From assembly GCA_022578965.1 (NCBI GenBank), contig MU400527.1, positions 62,001-126,000 of the forward strand: a DNA stretch of 64,000 nucleotides, given 5' to 3'. A program made the position numbers and the translations under genes. The notes beneath the pieces were generated by a model, which made no database searches, had not been told where the DNA came from, and worked only from the letters and a program-made list of their open reading frames with translations. Origin of the DNA: Xylaria sp. FL1777. Lineage: Eukaryota; Ascomycota; Sordariomycetes; Xylariales; Xylariaceae. The stretch's first letter is position 1; the number at the start of each line of letters is the position of its first letter. This document shows positions 37,769-49,191 of the stretch, piece after piece.

Positions 37769-39987
37769 TCAATGCTGATCAATCATTTCAGAAATGACCC
37801 CTAGAGCCATGAAGCAATTATCATACTTGCCGTTATCAGTAACTATCACCCACCGTAAGGGTTATACACATACCTGACTCCAGTAAAAACCATTGATTGT
37901 AGATCCTGGAGCAACAGTTATAGGCTTTTCTACGATATCAGGATCCGCATCTATCGCTCCAAAATGGCAAGATCTTCCATGGTTCGTCGTAACCTAAACC
38001 GTTTAGTGGCAGTAACCGGTGTAAGAAGGGAATACTCTTACCTTGAATGATTCTAGTATGCCATCTCGATAGACACATACCGTAACAGAATTTATGATTT
38101 CCCCGCCAGGGCCATCAATGGGAAAGTGAATGGGATTGGTACCTTTAGTTCTGTATCTTCCTAGCTTGCGGCATTCGACTGGGACCTCCTTACTGTTATA
38201 ATGAAACTTCATACTATGTATAACACTGTGACAGGTTACAGATAACCCTATAATGGATCGCAGATATATACCTCCGGGTCCCCCAAACATAGCCCAACAA
38301 AGCGGTTGATACCTGGTTGCGGCAGTATCTTCTTTGGTGAAATAAAGATCATTGAAGTGTAAGCCGGCCGGTGGAACACGAGGGTACCAGAATGCGGAAT
38401 CACGCAGCGATCTGCCTTCAGGAAGCGGAATGCTCTCGGCAACTGCCAAGCTAACCGCTTTGAACCCCTATATTCTATCAGTAATCTTTCCGAAGAGAAA
38501 CTAGATGGAGAATGATGTGGCTTACATCGAACCCAGCTTTGATGGCCGTGATGGGGCTAGAGAGCATCAGGCGCTGGGTTCTTGGCGCGTCATCTGGACA
38601 TCCAACCCATTGCGACTGTGACTGATCATCGAAAACACATTTGAGACCTTGAATCCCTCTTGATCCTACGGCCAACTTGAACCCTATCAGTTGCGCGGTA
38701 TGTATAGGAACGATCACCTCGTTTTCTGCCCTATACCCCAATTGGATGGCTTGACCTTGGTTTAGTATAAGCCTAATCCCGGTAATATATATAGTCGCGC
38801 TAAGCTTTATGATAGAAAATGCTATGTGAGAAAGTTTCCCAAGAGGAGTAGGTGTGTGTTGCTCGCGAAAAAGTCGACAGCCTTCATCGAAGTGGTGAAG
38901 ACGCCATCTGGGTGTCTCGGGCCGTAAATCACCGGTTGCTTCCTGCCACCTCAACCCAGTGATACCAGCAATATCAGAAGCGCTGGTCTCCTCCCACCGT
39001 AAACTCAAAACCCTCTGGATTCTTTGGATCAGTTTCCAGACCCTTTTTCGATTGTTCATTCCCTCCGTGCAATGTGCTTTATTTGTGCTGTGATACAGCC
39101 ATCTCCGGTCGTATGTCTTGTCCCACTCCTGCGATTCAAAAAGCCAAGAACGGTCAGCGTTAGTCTCAAATCTGGAGGCCCAGAATTGCTGGCTAGAGAA
39201 GATAGGTAAAAACGATCCCGAAGCTCGGCGAACATTTAGAGCATCAGCTGTTGGCAGATATAGTGAAATTAGAATAATGATCTCCTCAGGAAGCTTCAAA
39301 AAACAGTCTGTCGTCTGCCGCATTGGCCCAGAAACAGCCGGCACCTGAGGTTCTTCATGGCGGAGTCGTAGGATCTCGGGGACATGATAAGGATCGTATC
39401 GCATACTCGGGAGTACTGAGTTAATGTCCCTCTCAACGTAGGGGTCCTCCCAAGGATAACAGTGATGACCTACGAAGGTCAGCCCTCCGTGGCTGTTGCC
39501 CCAACTAAGGCCGCTCCCTCGAGATGGATAAGGTAGTGAGCTACAAACTCGGAAGAGCGTTTCATGGGGAATCGGCTTGGGACAATAGGCCTTCTCCAGA
39601 AGCGACCAGCAAGCTTCATGGAACGGAAAGTCGTATCGGCCGTTAGCTGGGGATTGACCAAGAATTCTTCTCTCTCTAGTGGCTGGTAGTTCATTGTCCC
39701 AGCGCGCAGTAAAGTCTAAAGGAGCTGACCAATCACCTTCTCCATTTCTGCTGATGCCGACTCCGGTAACTGCGACTACATCTCGGCTGGAGTACACTAT
39801 CGTAACTTAGTACTACTTCGCCAGAAATCGGAAACAATGTTACAAGACCCTTACGAATGCGAAACTGGTTTATCCAGGATACTGAGTCTAGGTCCCGGTG
39901 ATCATAGACAAGATATCCACAAATAACGCAACGGAAGATGACTGAGCTCATTTTGGAAGCAGGTGATCTTGGTTGCGGTGTTGGCAC
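37769..39987 (-). CDS. F-box protein of the fungal DUF7600-like family
   Basis: Five exons on the minus strand: 39987-39855, 39796-38526, 38467-38042, 37993-37874, 37825-37769 (668 aa; every junction keeps phase). The N-terminus carries a C-x2-C pair (FRCVICGYLVYDH) and WINQFRILYSSRDVVAVTGVG across the first junction. A long linker follows with SLPYPSRGSGLSWGNSHGGL. The F-box-like helix is CFLKLPEEIIILISLYLPTA (about 220-240), then a region with ASRFETNADRSWLF. The C-terminal half has WAMFGGPGGIYLRSI and ends LGVISEMIDQH, a pattern I know from large fungal families annotated DUF7600/F-box. Likely role: substrate receptor of an SCF ubiquitin ligase; the target is unknown. The last intron uses an unusual AAG acceptor but has a good CTGAT branch site. 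Met39951 is an alternative start. Confidence 0.8.
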
Positions 39988-40060
39988 GATCTTTTGTTCT
40001 GGGGTTTACCATCTACACTAAGGTTAGATAGGTTAGGTTAGGCGTATTTATAAACCGTTA
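39988..40060. promoter_or_regulatory. Short F-box gene promoter truncated by the palindromic element
   Basis: Only 73 bases separate the F-box start codon from the palindromic element. It contains a short GGTTAG repeat (AGGTTAGATAGGTTAGGTTA, 40021-40040). The element therefore sits in what would be the gene's proximal promoter. Confidence 0.4.
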
Positions 40061-40226
40061 ACGCATCCCCCAATTGACTTGGCCACCCGGTTGAATGGGC
40101 CACCCAGGCTTGGCGTACCGCACACGCTAAATTTGTATTAGCGAGGTACTTGACCTGATTTCCCTGCAAATTTTGGATAGCTTTTCGGTACCTCTGGCTA
40201 AACCTTAGTTGAACCCCAGTATAATC

Positions 40227-40470
40227 CTACAGGTCTACAGGATGATAATCCTGTAGCGTCATGCTAGATGCTAAGAAAGAAAGAGTACCGTTAATCACAA
40301 GGCTGGCATATAATTCATGTAGAAAATTAGCTGTTGATCAGTCTCGAAGCCTTTTTGCCACTTCGTAGCCCTTGTTCAACAAGTAGATATAGAAAACTTT
40401 CCTACCAAAAACCCCTGCCGGTACAAGTCTTAGCGCAACGCTACAGGATTATCATCCTGTAGACCTGTAG
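40227..40470. repeat. Inner inverted repeat 1 of the palindromic element
   Basis: A perfect 32-bp inverted pair beginning CTACAGGTCTACAGGATGAT at 40227 and ending at 40470, with an internal near-palindrome AGGATGATAATCCT. Weaker similarity extends outward through CCTCTGG (left) and its counterpart CAGAGG (right). It may be a separate small element inserted in the larger one. Confidence 0.8.
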
Positions 40471-40533
40471 TTGAGCCCCTGGTAAAACCTCTGTTTTTGG
40501 TACTGAGCTGACGTTGAAGATCCCTGGAGAGGT

Positions 40534-40775
40534 GTACCTTTAAATAACTTTACTAATTCTAGTTGTACGATATAGTATTTTTTATAATTTTGTAGCTATT
40601 TGATTTGCTGCGATATAAAAACCACGCTAAATTTTAACGTGGTTTTTTTTACTTCCTTTAATAAAATAACCACAAAATTATAAAAAATACCATTGGATTT
40701 ATCTTTTACTTAGGATTCCCAAAATATCAATTATTATATCGTACGACTAAAATTGGTAAAGTTATTTAAAGGTAA
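40534..40775. repeat. Inner inverted repeat 2 of the palindromic element
   Basis: Arms TACCTTTAAATAACTTTACT (from 40535) and the matching AGTAAAG/GGTAAAGTTATTTAAAGGTA region on the right form a long imperfect hairpin, with TGTACGATAT/ATATCGTACG continuing inward. A second pair, GTATTTTTTATAATTTTGT with ACAAAATTATAAAAAATAC, and the central hairpin are nested inside. Confidence 0.8.
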
Positions 40776-40872
40776 GTGTAAGTACCCCGCTAATACAAAT
40801 TTAGCGTGTGCGGTACGCCAAGCCTGGGTGGCCCATTCAACCGGGTGGCCAAGTCAATTGGGGGATGCGTTA

Positions 40873-41272
40873 AGCATTAATTAATTTAGCTACATTAATT
40901 TTATTCTGCATACGAAGGTCCCGGCAGAAAGTTCTAATCATCCTTGGCAACTCCACATAGTGTGTATAGCTTGGCTCCATACGGCTTGGGCACCCAAGCC
41001 GGCCAGAGCTTCGATTGAATGGGCAGTTCGGTTGGCAATCTGTGGCAGTCTGAAGCAGTTAGTAGCAGTCCGTAAAAAAAGTTTAGCACTTCGTACGGGC
41101 CGCTTACACTTAGCATATAATCTACGCGTTCAAAAAACGCTAAAGATTTTGCACTGTTTATTTTTATGCCGCGACCGTCGTACAGTATCCATCCAATTCA
41201 TGACCACAGTTTTGGCAGTGTAGTGTTATCGCGAGATTCCAGGGCCCGTGGGAACAGATGCACTGAAACTTG
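40873..41272. other. Intergenic between the palindromic element and the C2H2 gene
   Basis: Overlapping frames on both strands (40934-41223) carry no recognised motif. This is the 3' flank of the minus-strand C2H2 gene. Confidence 0.4.
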
Positions 41273-43745
41273 TCAGTACAACACATTAATCATTATAAAG
41301 AAGGGGAAGCCTACACAGTAATAAACCTTTATGTAATTTCTCTCTTTACTAGGGATACTACGAATTCTTGTCCTCCCCTCTCTTCCAACAGCAGACGGTT
41401 CTGGTTGAACCTGGGGAAGGCTGCGGGCTTCCTGGGAGGTGAGCTCCTCCGATAGAAACGCCCCTGTGCGCTCCGTGGGTCGATACAAGTCTTCGCGGAT
41501 CCGGTCGATGCGGCTCGCTGCTGCAGTTGGTTCTGCTCGTAGAGGTTCCTTCGACGTCTTGACTTTTCTCTTTTCAGCTCCCCAGAAACTCGAAGCGCTG
41601 CTTGGCTCTTCAACCACAGGTTCGTCTTCCGGCCCCGGGGCTAGCTCCTCCTGCGGATTCGGTTGTACGGCCTCAAGTTCATCGACGAATCTATCGGGTC
41701 GCGTGTCAGATCTTTCCGCTCGCACGATATCTACAGTAGGTATTAGTAAAGAAGTACTTGGACGGTACGTGGAAGTAAAAACTTTACCATGGTCGATATC
41801 TCGATAGTGATTGATGACCTCTCGTTCGATGAGGGTAACTTTAGCTGTCGGCGGTAGATGGGGTAGTTCACCCAGCGAATCTGAGCGTTCAACCCTGATA
41901 TCGATATCACTTTCATCGGTGAACCGCTCACTATCCCGCGACCCTGTCCTATTATCTTCCAGTGGCTCGAGCTCGGAGGTCCCCATCTCTGCTTTATGCT
42001 CTCCCTTACGGACTCTACCAATAGTTTCAGTCGGTTCAGCTAACGCCGTGGGGGGGATATCGTCGCTCATTGCTTCAGAATAACTTTCGCTGTGCGTAGA
42101 CACAGTTTCACGGTCTTCATCCCGCTCATCAATTTCCTCCTCCTCGTAATCAATTTTTGGAAGGGCAAAAAGGGCTAGATCGACCTATTTAGAACTCTGG
42201 AGTCAGTATATTCCGCATGTGGGAGGAATTCTTCAGAGTTTCGGGAGCTTGTAGGAGCAGCAAGAGGAGGATATATCAGAACAGGGGATTCGTGACTCTA
42301 GGACATTCTAAAAGGGGGATTAAAAGGCTCTAGCGACTAACCTGATGCCGACCCACATGCCGCTGGTATTGTTGAATAGACTCCAAGGTATGCTGGCATA
42401 ATGGGCAATTAACGGGCGAAGATGATGGTATTGATCGCATTTGACTGCATCTTGCAATCATCGCATCGAGCTCCATCTGTGTCGCGGATCCGTGCACCCT
42501 AGTAATGTGCTCACGCAAGTTCGTTTCCGTTGTGTCATTTAATCCGCACCGATATGGACATGTCCAACTCTTCCAATGCTTCTGGAGCACGTGGTTCATC
42601 CATTCGTGGCGGCGACCGTATTCCTTATTAGCCGCTGGACAGTCTTCGGCTAGACAAATGTATGGCCTTAGGTCGCGGAGAACGTGTTTTCTATCTTTAT
42701 AAGCACCCACGCAACGTCGCTAGGAATTCCAACGCGATTCACTTACCTCCATTGATATGTACTACTGACTGAGATCAGCATGAAACAGAATGGGCACTCA
42801 AACGGGCCATCATAGGACCTTTTTGGTAAAGGCGGTATCCTTAGGCGGTCTGAGTCTGGAGCGGTGCTGGCGAATGAGGTTTGAGAGAAACCTGTGTCTG
42901 AACGTTCATCCTCGTCAAGTTCCCCAAATAGGGGTACAGCCTCAGGGCGTCTCATGGCCAGGGGAACAGATGACGCGACCGTGCTCTGTGCATCAGCCTC
43001 AGACCGTCCAGAATCAAACAGGCCGCGGGCCAGTTTCTCATGATGTGATTCCCGATATCTAAAATATTGTCGCCTTTGAGATAACGCTTGACCGAGCCTT
43101 ACGATCAAAGTTTGACTCGCTTTCGGAAACTTGGCCTCTGCGTGGGCTTTGTCGTTTGCTTCGAAGTAGCGCACTTGTGCATACTGGGTCGACATGAAGC
43201 GGTCGTGCGGCGCAGGATTGCGGAGCGATATTGAAAGTCGTAGCAAATTACCAATGGCGTTGGCAATCTCCTGCGTCAACTGCTCCAATTCCGAGTCGAA
43301 CTCGAAATCTTCATTCATGAGAAGATCCTTAAGCTCCTCGTCGAGTTCGTCCGCTTCCCCCGAATCCTGATCCCAAGGGAGAATTTCCCCGGATAGGATT
43401 GAACGTACTGGGGTTCGTCAGAAATTGGCTAGTATTTCTGGAAGGGGTTCATATCAAACCTTCACTCAACGAAGAAATCAAATTATCAAGCAGTCTCACT
43501 ACCTGTGTGTGGAGGTGGGAGGAGTCCCGAAGACGATAATCTAAAGAACTCCGCCCGGTTCGATGCGCCCCTATATTGCCCGCCCATAGCTTAAACTTTG
43601 ACAGCTGGTCGCTTATCGTTTGCACCGAGACGAAATGAGGGTCTTCAAGCTCTGCTTGGGATTTAACCATATCAATTGCTTCAAATGCGGCCAAAGTCTG
43701 CGCGACATGGTCCGCGATTGACCCCGTTACTGCATCAGAGGCCAT
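41273..43745 (-). CDS. C2H2 zinc-finger protein with fungal adaptor-like N-terminal domain
   Basis: Five exons on the minus strand: 43745-43460, 43407-42747, 42690-42342, 42184-41788, 41730-41273 (716 aa, phases match). The N-terminal domain contains SKFKLWAGNIGAHRTGRSSL and DYRLRDSSHLHTQVVRLLDN, a conserved fungal block often found ahead of C2H2 fingers or fused to NLR-like proteins. A low-complexity acidic linker follows (LDEELKDLLMNEDFEFDSEL). The finger block has FECPFCFMLISV joined to KHVLRDLRPYICLAEDCPA, then RRHEWMNHVLQKHW, CPYRCGLN...REHITRVHG, and CPLCQHTLESIQQYQRHVGRH. After it comes HQVDLALFALPKIDYEEEEI, the usual continuation of this family, and a long charged tail. The domain is established; the cellular job is not. 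A role in signalling or incompatibility is inference only. The 3' end beyond the last junction is uncertain. Confidence 0.82.
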
Positions 43746-44223
43746 TTCGACATATGAAGCAGTGAACAACTGAGATTTTAGAGTCAAGAAGAGGCCTTTT
43801 ACAGCCTATATAGGTTTATTTCGGCTTTGAGAGGTATTTAGCAAGCTTTAGTATGGGCTGACTCGTAAGGTCTGTACTCTAGAAGTGTGGTATGGTTGGG
43901 AAGACTCTAACGAGGGATGCAAAGATATAAATACATCACCCATTTGGGTGGGTCTTGTCATGTTGTTCTAGGGAGAGCAGAGGGAGGGGAGAGTATAGGG
44001 AGAGTACTGTGTATTATATAGTAGGGGTTACACTGCATAAGTCCGCTTACCTACGGTAACGGATTTTCAGCCGTAGAGCCCCTCATCTTCTCGATAAACT
44101 CTTCTTTTTACCCGTCACTATTTGGTTGACGATACGTATTAATACTAAGCGTTGGAGTCTACAGCTCTTCTGCTGTGTGATCTTTGCACTGCTGTGCAAA
44201 GTTCTTAATTCGAAACCGTCAAC
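43746..44223. promoter_or_regulatory. Divergent promoter of the C2H2 and DUF7580-like genes
   Basis: 478 bases separate two start codons facing outward, so both promoters lie here. GA-rich sequence at 43974-44010 and a short TGCACTGCTGTGCA near-palindrome at 44184-44197 are the visible structures. No known factor site is assigned. Confidence 0.45.
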
Positions 44224-46217
44224 ATGTCAGGCTTTGAAGTTGTCGGTATTGTCCTCGGCGCTATACCCCTTCTGATCTCCGCTCTCGAGCAGTACGAACG
44301 CGGAATTAAGACGATAAAGTATATACGGCATCGGCATCGCGCGAAGGTGATACATTCTCTAGTCATGGCGCTTAGTACCGAGCAAACCATATTAAAGAAC
44401 ACCTGTGAGACTCTGTTGGGGGGGATTATAGACCCTAAGGACATGAAGCCTCTGCTTGAGGATCCTTTTGGGCCATTGTGGCAGGACCCTGACACCAAGG
44501 GCCTTGTCGAGCGAAGGCTTGATCACACGCTGAAGGATTTCAAGGCGTTGGTACATTCCATGAAGGAAGCGATTGGAGAGATAAGGTCAAAGCTAGGCCT
44601 TGGACCAGATTTAGAGGTCAGTCCCACGCCAAAATCTGGAAATTTGGGATAGTAAGTCATCTGGGAGACATGCAATAGCATCTCCAGTCTTATTTGACAG
44701 AAGGTGTCGGAGCTTTATATATATATAAATGGAGTGCTAAGACGTTCAAACAGGAAAAAATGGACGACGGGCCAATTGATTGGGGGGACATGATCAAGAT
44801 AGCTTTCCAATTTTCCACCCACGAGGACTCCTTGAAAAGACTGGCTGATATCAATCAAAAGCTTCATCTAATGATGACCGGAAACCTACGAAATGAGCCC
44901 TATCGAAAGGTTCGTTCACAAGAGAAGCTGTTCAACTTGTTGCAAGCAGTATCGCGAAGTATCTATAACGCTTTGAAATCCAGCCTGTCTTGTACCTGCG
45001 CTCAATCGCATGGTGTAGGTTTCAGCCTTCCTACGACCACAGTCACAGGACGGCTGGAGGATGAAGAGGCGCTGGTTAAGAGACTCGATTTTCACCTTAT
45101 CTTGGCGAACAAGCCACAGGATACCAAAGGAAAAGCGCGTAGTAGCTGGGTATGGGATGAGCTTGTTCTCCGATTGGCGGAAACGCATATGAAGGCGTGC
45201 ACAACAGACGGGCTTTCTGCAGCTACCAATGTGGCGGTAAGGAAGTCTGGATTCATCCGCGTGAAGTTCGTGAAGTTCGTGAACTTCCTGGGTGACGATA
45301 GAACTGAACCCGTAATAAGATCGCCGTCGCCCCTAGATAGGGGCGCATCGACGGCTAGTCAAAACCTTGATGCATCCCTTGGACACATTCCACCGCCTCA
45401 ACCAGAACCTCAGCAACTCTTGCAAGTGAAGGATATTTGTCGCACATTAAGCGACAAGCGGCCAGATGTCAAAGATCAGAATCCTTACGGGTACCTGCTT
45501 GACGAGACGGCTCAGAGGCGGCAGAGGTTTGAAGTGTATCCCTTCAGATCTTCGTATGATAGTGACGAGTGTGCCACGATCCACTTAATGGATGTCTTCT
45601 CTCAGAAGAATCGCCCCTCGCTCGCTCAAAAGTACCACGTTGCTGCCACGGCTGCGTCTAGTGTTTTATTCATGCATAACACACGATGGATGCCCGCCAC
45701 GCTCACTATAAAGGATGTGTTTTTGATCTCACGCCATGGGAACGTGGATTTCGATGAGATATACTTAGCAAAGAAGTCGCTTCACGGCTTGGAAGGCTCG
45801 ACATCAGCACCGAACCATGACTCCTCAAGTGAAGCACCGGGAGTAGCAACACTGTGCTACCTAGGTATTTTCCTGATGGAGGTTATGCTGTGGAAGCCAG
45901 TATATGAGTTTTGGGACGACGAAGGTGTTGACTTGAGCGGCACTCCTCCAGAAGAACTATTTGACTATACGACTGCCAAAGGACTTTCTCGAATTAAAGG
46001 GATACTAGAGCGAATTGAGTGGATCAGTTCCCCTGGATTCAAGGACGTCGTGGAACACTGCATCAAATGCGATCTCGACGCTAGCAGGTTGTCTTTGGAT
46101 GACGATACCTTCCGCCAAGCCATTTATAACGACATCGTGTTGCCATTGCAAGATGCTGACCGACTTGCGGGTGGGAAGATGACTGCAGGGAAAGGCAAAC
46201 CTGTGCGGACAGTTTAA
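44224..46217 (+). CDS. Fungal DUF7580-like protein
   Basis: Two exons; best-fitting model 44224-44616 and 44688-46217 (640 aa). The acceptor is uncertain: 44678 also keeps phase. The N-terminus MSGFEVVGIVLGAIPLLISA followed by LEQYERGIKTIK is the hallmark start of the DUF7580 family, then a helical block with TEQTILKNTCETLLGG and PFGPLW. The C-terminal half has YHVAATAASSVLFMHNTRWM, FDEIYLAKKSLHG, and GVATLCYLGIFLMEVMLWKP, matching the family's degenerate kinase-like region. No catalytic kinase residues (VAIK Lys, HRD, DFG) are visible, so it is not an active kinase by sequence. Function is unknown; N-terminal similarity in style to HeLo-type helical domains suggests signalling or self/non-self roles but that is speculative. 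It converges with the Zn2Cys6 gene 157 bases downstream. Confidence 0.78.
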
Positions 46218-46374
46218 AGATATATGATCTGGTGCCGCAAGTGCAGTATGTGTTAGGATGTGTAGAACGCTCTACACTTGTATATATATAGATACGTATA
46301 TATTATGTAGTAATACGTACCCTGATACTGCACAAAGGGGGTGCTTTTAAAATATATCCTTGGAAGTTGATATC

Positions 46375-48709
46375 TCAGCGAAAGTTATATAGCGGCCTCA
46401 TAGTATCAGATAACGCAGATGACCCGGCCCACTGGAATGTCCACAAGGGGTCGTTGAAATCAAACTCCTCAATCATACTGTCGATGTTTGAAGTTTGGCC
46501 GCTTCCGTCTACTGCACACATATTGAGGTCTCGAGTTTCTTTCTTCGTTAGTCTTGATTCTGGAAACCGCCGGTAAAATCCACAGACCATTTTAGCATGG
46601 GCATAGAAAAGGGGTAATACTCACCACTAAGTCGACGCTTGTTCTCTCGACGAACTGTCTCCAAGAACCTTGCCAGACGCTTTTTGACCCTTCTACCACC
46701 TTCGATCTGCCACATGTGCTCATCCAGGACTTCAAAGGCTTGAGTGAGTGGGGCATTGTTGGGGCCAGCATCATCTATACTGACGCCAAGTTCAGAGACC
46801 AACGTCGCGGAAATAACTACTGTTGCAGCTGCGAGCGTCATGAACACTGCATTGCAACTGAAAATCCGCGACTTGAAACGCAAATTCGTATGGAGGGTGG
46901 AGATGGCTGACATAGCTGCTTGGACACAGATCTTAGATATCTCGGTTCGTATCGTAGAGTGTAGTGAGCTTGGTGGCGATAAGGTATCTTCCGTATCAGG
47001 GTTAAGAAGCGATTGCCGCGCGGCAGATAATAAAGAAGGCCGTAAGAGGACAAGACGAGCATATAGAATCCTGGGTAGAGACTCGGTCAATATGAATCAG
47101 GATTTATCATGGACAATTGAACAGAGGAAAGATTGTATCAATACCTGGTCATCACAGCTTCGGCTTGAAGTCTTAGGACTTGATCGCGCAGTGTGGATGG
47201 AATTTCAACAATGCCAACTTTCAAATGGGGCGGCAAGCTCCCCTCGATTTTATCAATTCGGCCGTTAAGTTGTAAAACCCGGGTCAATTCATGTAGATCA
47301 GCATCTTGTCCTTCGGAGCGGTATTTCAGCTTCCGAGCGTCTTCAATAACTTGTAATATGCTAATGGTTACAAGTGAGGCCTCAATGATGGACGGGGTTC
47401 CACTTGGTTGGGTTCCTGTGCCCTCCTCGTTGAGATACTCGTCATCGATATTAGCAGGGAGTGGTACACCGCCATCAGTTTCAACCATGGTCTTTCGTCC
47501 ATATACGCTAGAGTAGAGCCTATTGGTCATGTTAGCATGGGCCGTCGGTCTTGTCCCTCATACTATCACTCGAAGTAAAGAATCTCTGAAGATTAGGAAA
47601 GGCTTAGAAGATATGAAATGTAACCTGTCACAAACCTTTCTAGTGTTAGACAAATGTGCCAAACACGTCTGCTCATCTCTCGATTCAGTTGACTAGACGA
47701 GGATGCCGATTCATCGACTTGCAAACCGAGGGTTTGACAGACTCTAATAGCAACTGCGATCGTATTGCAGCAGCGATTTGTATATTTAGTAAAGCTAAGG
47801 TAGTTCGACATTAGGAGTAGGTACTGCGCGACTCCTAAGCTGAGATGATCCAGCGCATCCAGCGGGAGTATCTTACGAGCTCGACGGTAGAAACAGTCGG
47901 CTGTTCTCATCTTGAGGTGAGATTCAGTAGTTGAGTCGTTGATGCAGCCCAGAGCAAACACAATGTTGAGCGTAGCGTAAAACACCGCCTCCTCTGCTTG
48001 AGTCTCGAACCGACCTAGTTTCCGTGAATCCCAAAGACGCCCATAACAACTCCGAAAGGTCGGCATATGCAGAATGGGGAATAAAGGATAGACTAGTCGC
48101 TCATACGAGTCTAGTAGATCGTCTGAAACAGCCCTCTCCGGGATCACCATGGAAAACCTGTCTGTTTCAACGGGTAAGGAGTCGTTCTGCTCCCACAATG
48201 ATTCCTGGGAAGGTTGGCCCCTCGATTGGGCATCAGCCATCTGTGTGATGTCTTGCATGAACTGCGCGATAGGGGTTTCTCCGCAAAATACTGAAGACTC
48301 AGATTCTGGGTCACCGCCTGGCTCCAGAGCAGGAGTTCCAGGGATTTGTGTACGCCATCGCGGATATGAAGCTAGTTCGCTAGGCCGCGCTATCAAGATA
48401 AGCCAGAGTCTTGCGCGCGTGCGCTCACTGCCAGGTCTTACCTGATTGTTCTCGCCAAATACCGTGAGTCGACGGGCTACTTACTTGCTGTTCCAACTTC
48501 CGTAATCGCGACTCGATACCCTCTAGTGTATCGTTGGACACGGGAACCGTCACAGCATTATATTCACACTTGAGGCCTTTGGCGGCACACGAGGAACATG
48601 TCGGGTGCTGTCCGTCACAGCGAGTCTTCTTGGCCCTACACAGTTTGCAAGACTCTGCCACCTTCCGACGCTTCGGGGGCTGACATGTGTCCGTACTGTC
48701 TGGCGTCAT
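46375..48709 (-). CDS. Zn2Cys6 transcription factor with fungal-specific domain
   Basis: Five exons on the minus strand: 48709-48442, 48389-47636, 47519-47145, 47070-46625, 46559-46375 (675 aa, phases match). The binuclear zinc cluster uses Cys21, 24, 31, 38, 41 and 48 (ESCKLCRAKKTRCDGQHPTC) and is followed by a short coil, GIESRLRKLEQQ. The middle homology region has YERLVYPLFPILHMPTF, LGVAQYLLLMSNYL, and CCNTIAVAIRVCQTLGLQVD; the join LER-LYSSVYGRKTM restores the usual motif. The end FDFNDPLWTFQW is common in this class. Known role: nuclear regulator binding CGG-containing pairs. It is divergently placed 482 bp from an amidohydrolase, a layout typical of a pathway-specific activator. Targets are unproven. 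Intron 2 (116 nt) is longer than the others. Confidence 0.9.
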
Positions 48710-49191
48710 TACTATATCTACCGTTCCGAGCCTCCTGAGGGCGTATTAGGACGGTTGTACGGAATCATCCGCGGAATGGCCGGGGAAGCCTGTGGAGGAT
48801 GATAGGATGACTAGCCCCATATTTTAGGCTTCGGGTGATTCCGCGGTAGATCGATGTGGTCATCATATTAGGCGTCTCTAAGAGCTCGGCATGCTCCGCG
48901 AAATCGGGGAGTCGCCTTTCCGTCTCTATACCAACAGCCAACATATGCAGAGACAATCATCATAGATCTACGGCGATTCGGGGGAAAGAGTAGAATTGTA
49001 ACGATTCGGCTCCCCGCAGTATCCGAAGAGCGAGTAGTCGGCTCCCTGACACCGAGGTAATGTGGACAGCCGCTCTCATGGCTTATAAAAGGCATCAAGA
49101 CTTCCCACGATAGGCGGGCACCCTTTCCAAAGTAAGACCCAGTAATCTCTACTATCGACGGCCAGATTCATATAGTTTTACATCGTTCACA
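48710..49191. promoter_or_regulatory. Shared promoter between Zn2Cys6 factor and amidohydrolase
   Basis: 482 bases between two outward-facing start codons. Contains an imperfect inverted repeat: CCGCGGAATGGCCGGGGAAG at 48769-48788 (arm to 48791) and the reverse complement AGGCTTCGGGTGATTCCGCG (48826-48845). Single CGG/CCG triplets repeat further right (CGATTCGG at 48971, CGATTCGG at 49000). These are the kind of sites bound by Zn2Cys6 dimers. Confidence 0.55.

Larger units (their letters stand above)
40061..40870. mobile_element. 810-bp noncoding palindromic TIR element (MITE-like, TA target)
   Basis: The ends are inverted repeats of about 90 bp (40061-40151 against 40780-40870) that I can align with one mismatch; each starts ACGCATCCCCCAATTGACTT. 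Both are flanked by TA (40059-40060 and 40871-40872), the target duplication of Tc1/mariner/pogo-type transposons. No open frame over 60 codons lies inside, so it is nonautonomous. It contains two further inverted repeats side by side: a 32-bp pair (40227-40258 with 40439-40470) and a pair of arms (40534-40573 with 40736-40775) enclosing smaller arms (40575-40593 with 40672-40690) and a central hairpin near 40616-40648 built on ACCACGCTAAATTTTAACGT. The parent transposase is not in the window. Confidence 0.9.

Noticed and set aside
40021..40045. GGTTAG repeats suggestive of interstitial telomere sequence
   Set aside because: Only two or three imperfect units, not TTAGGG; too short to mean anything.
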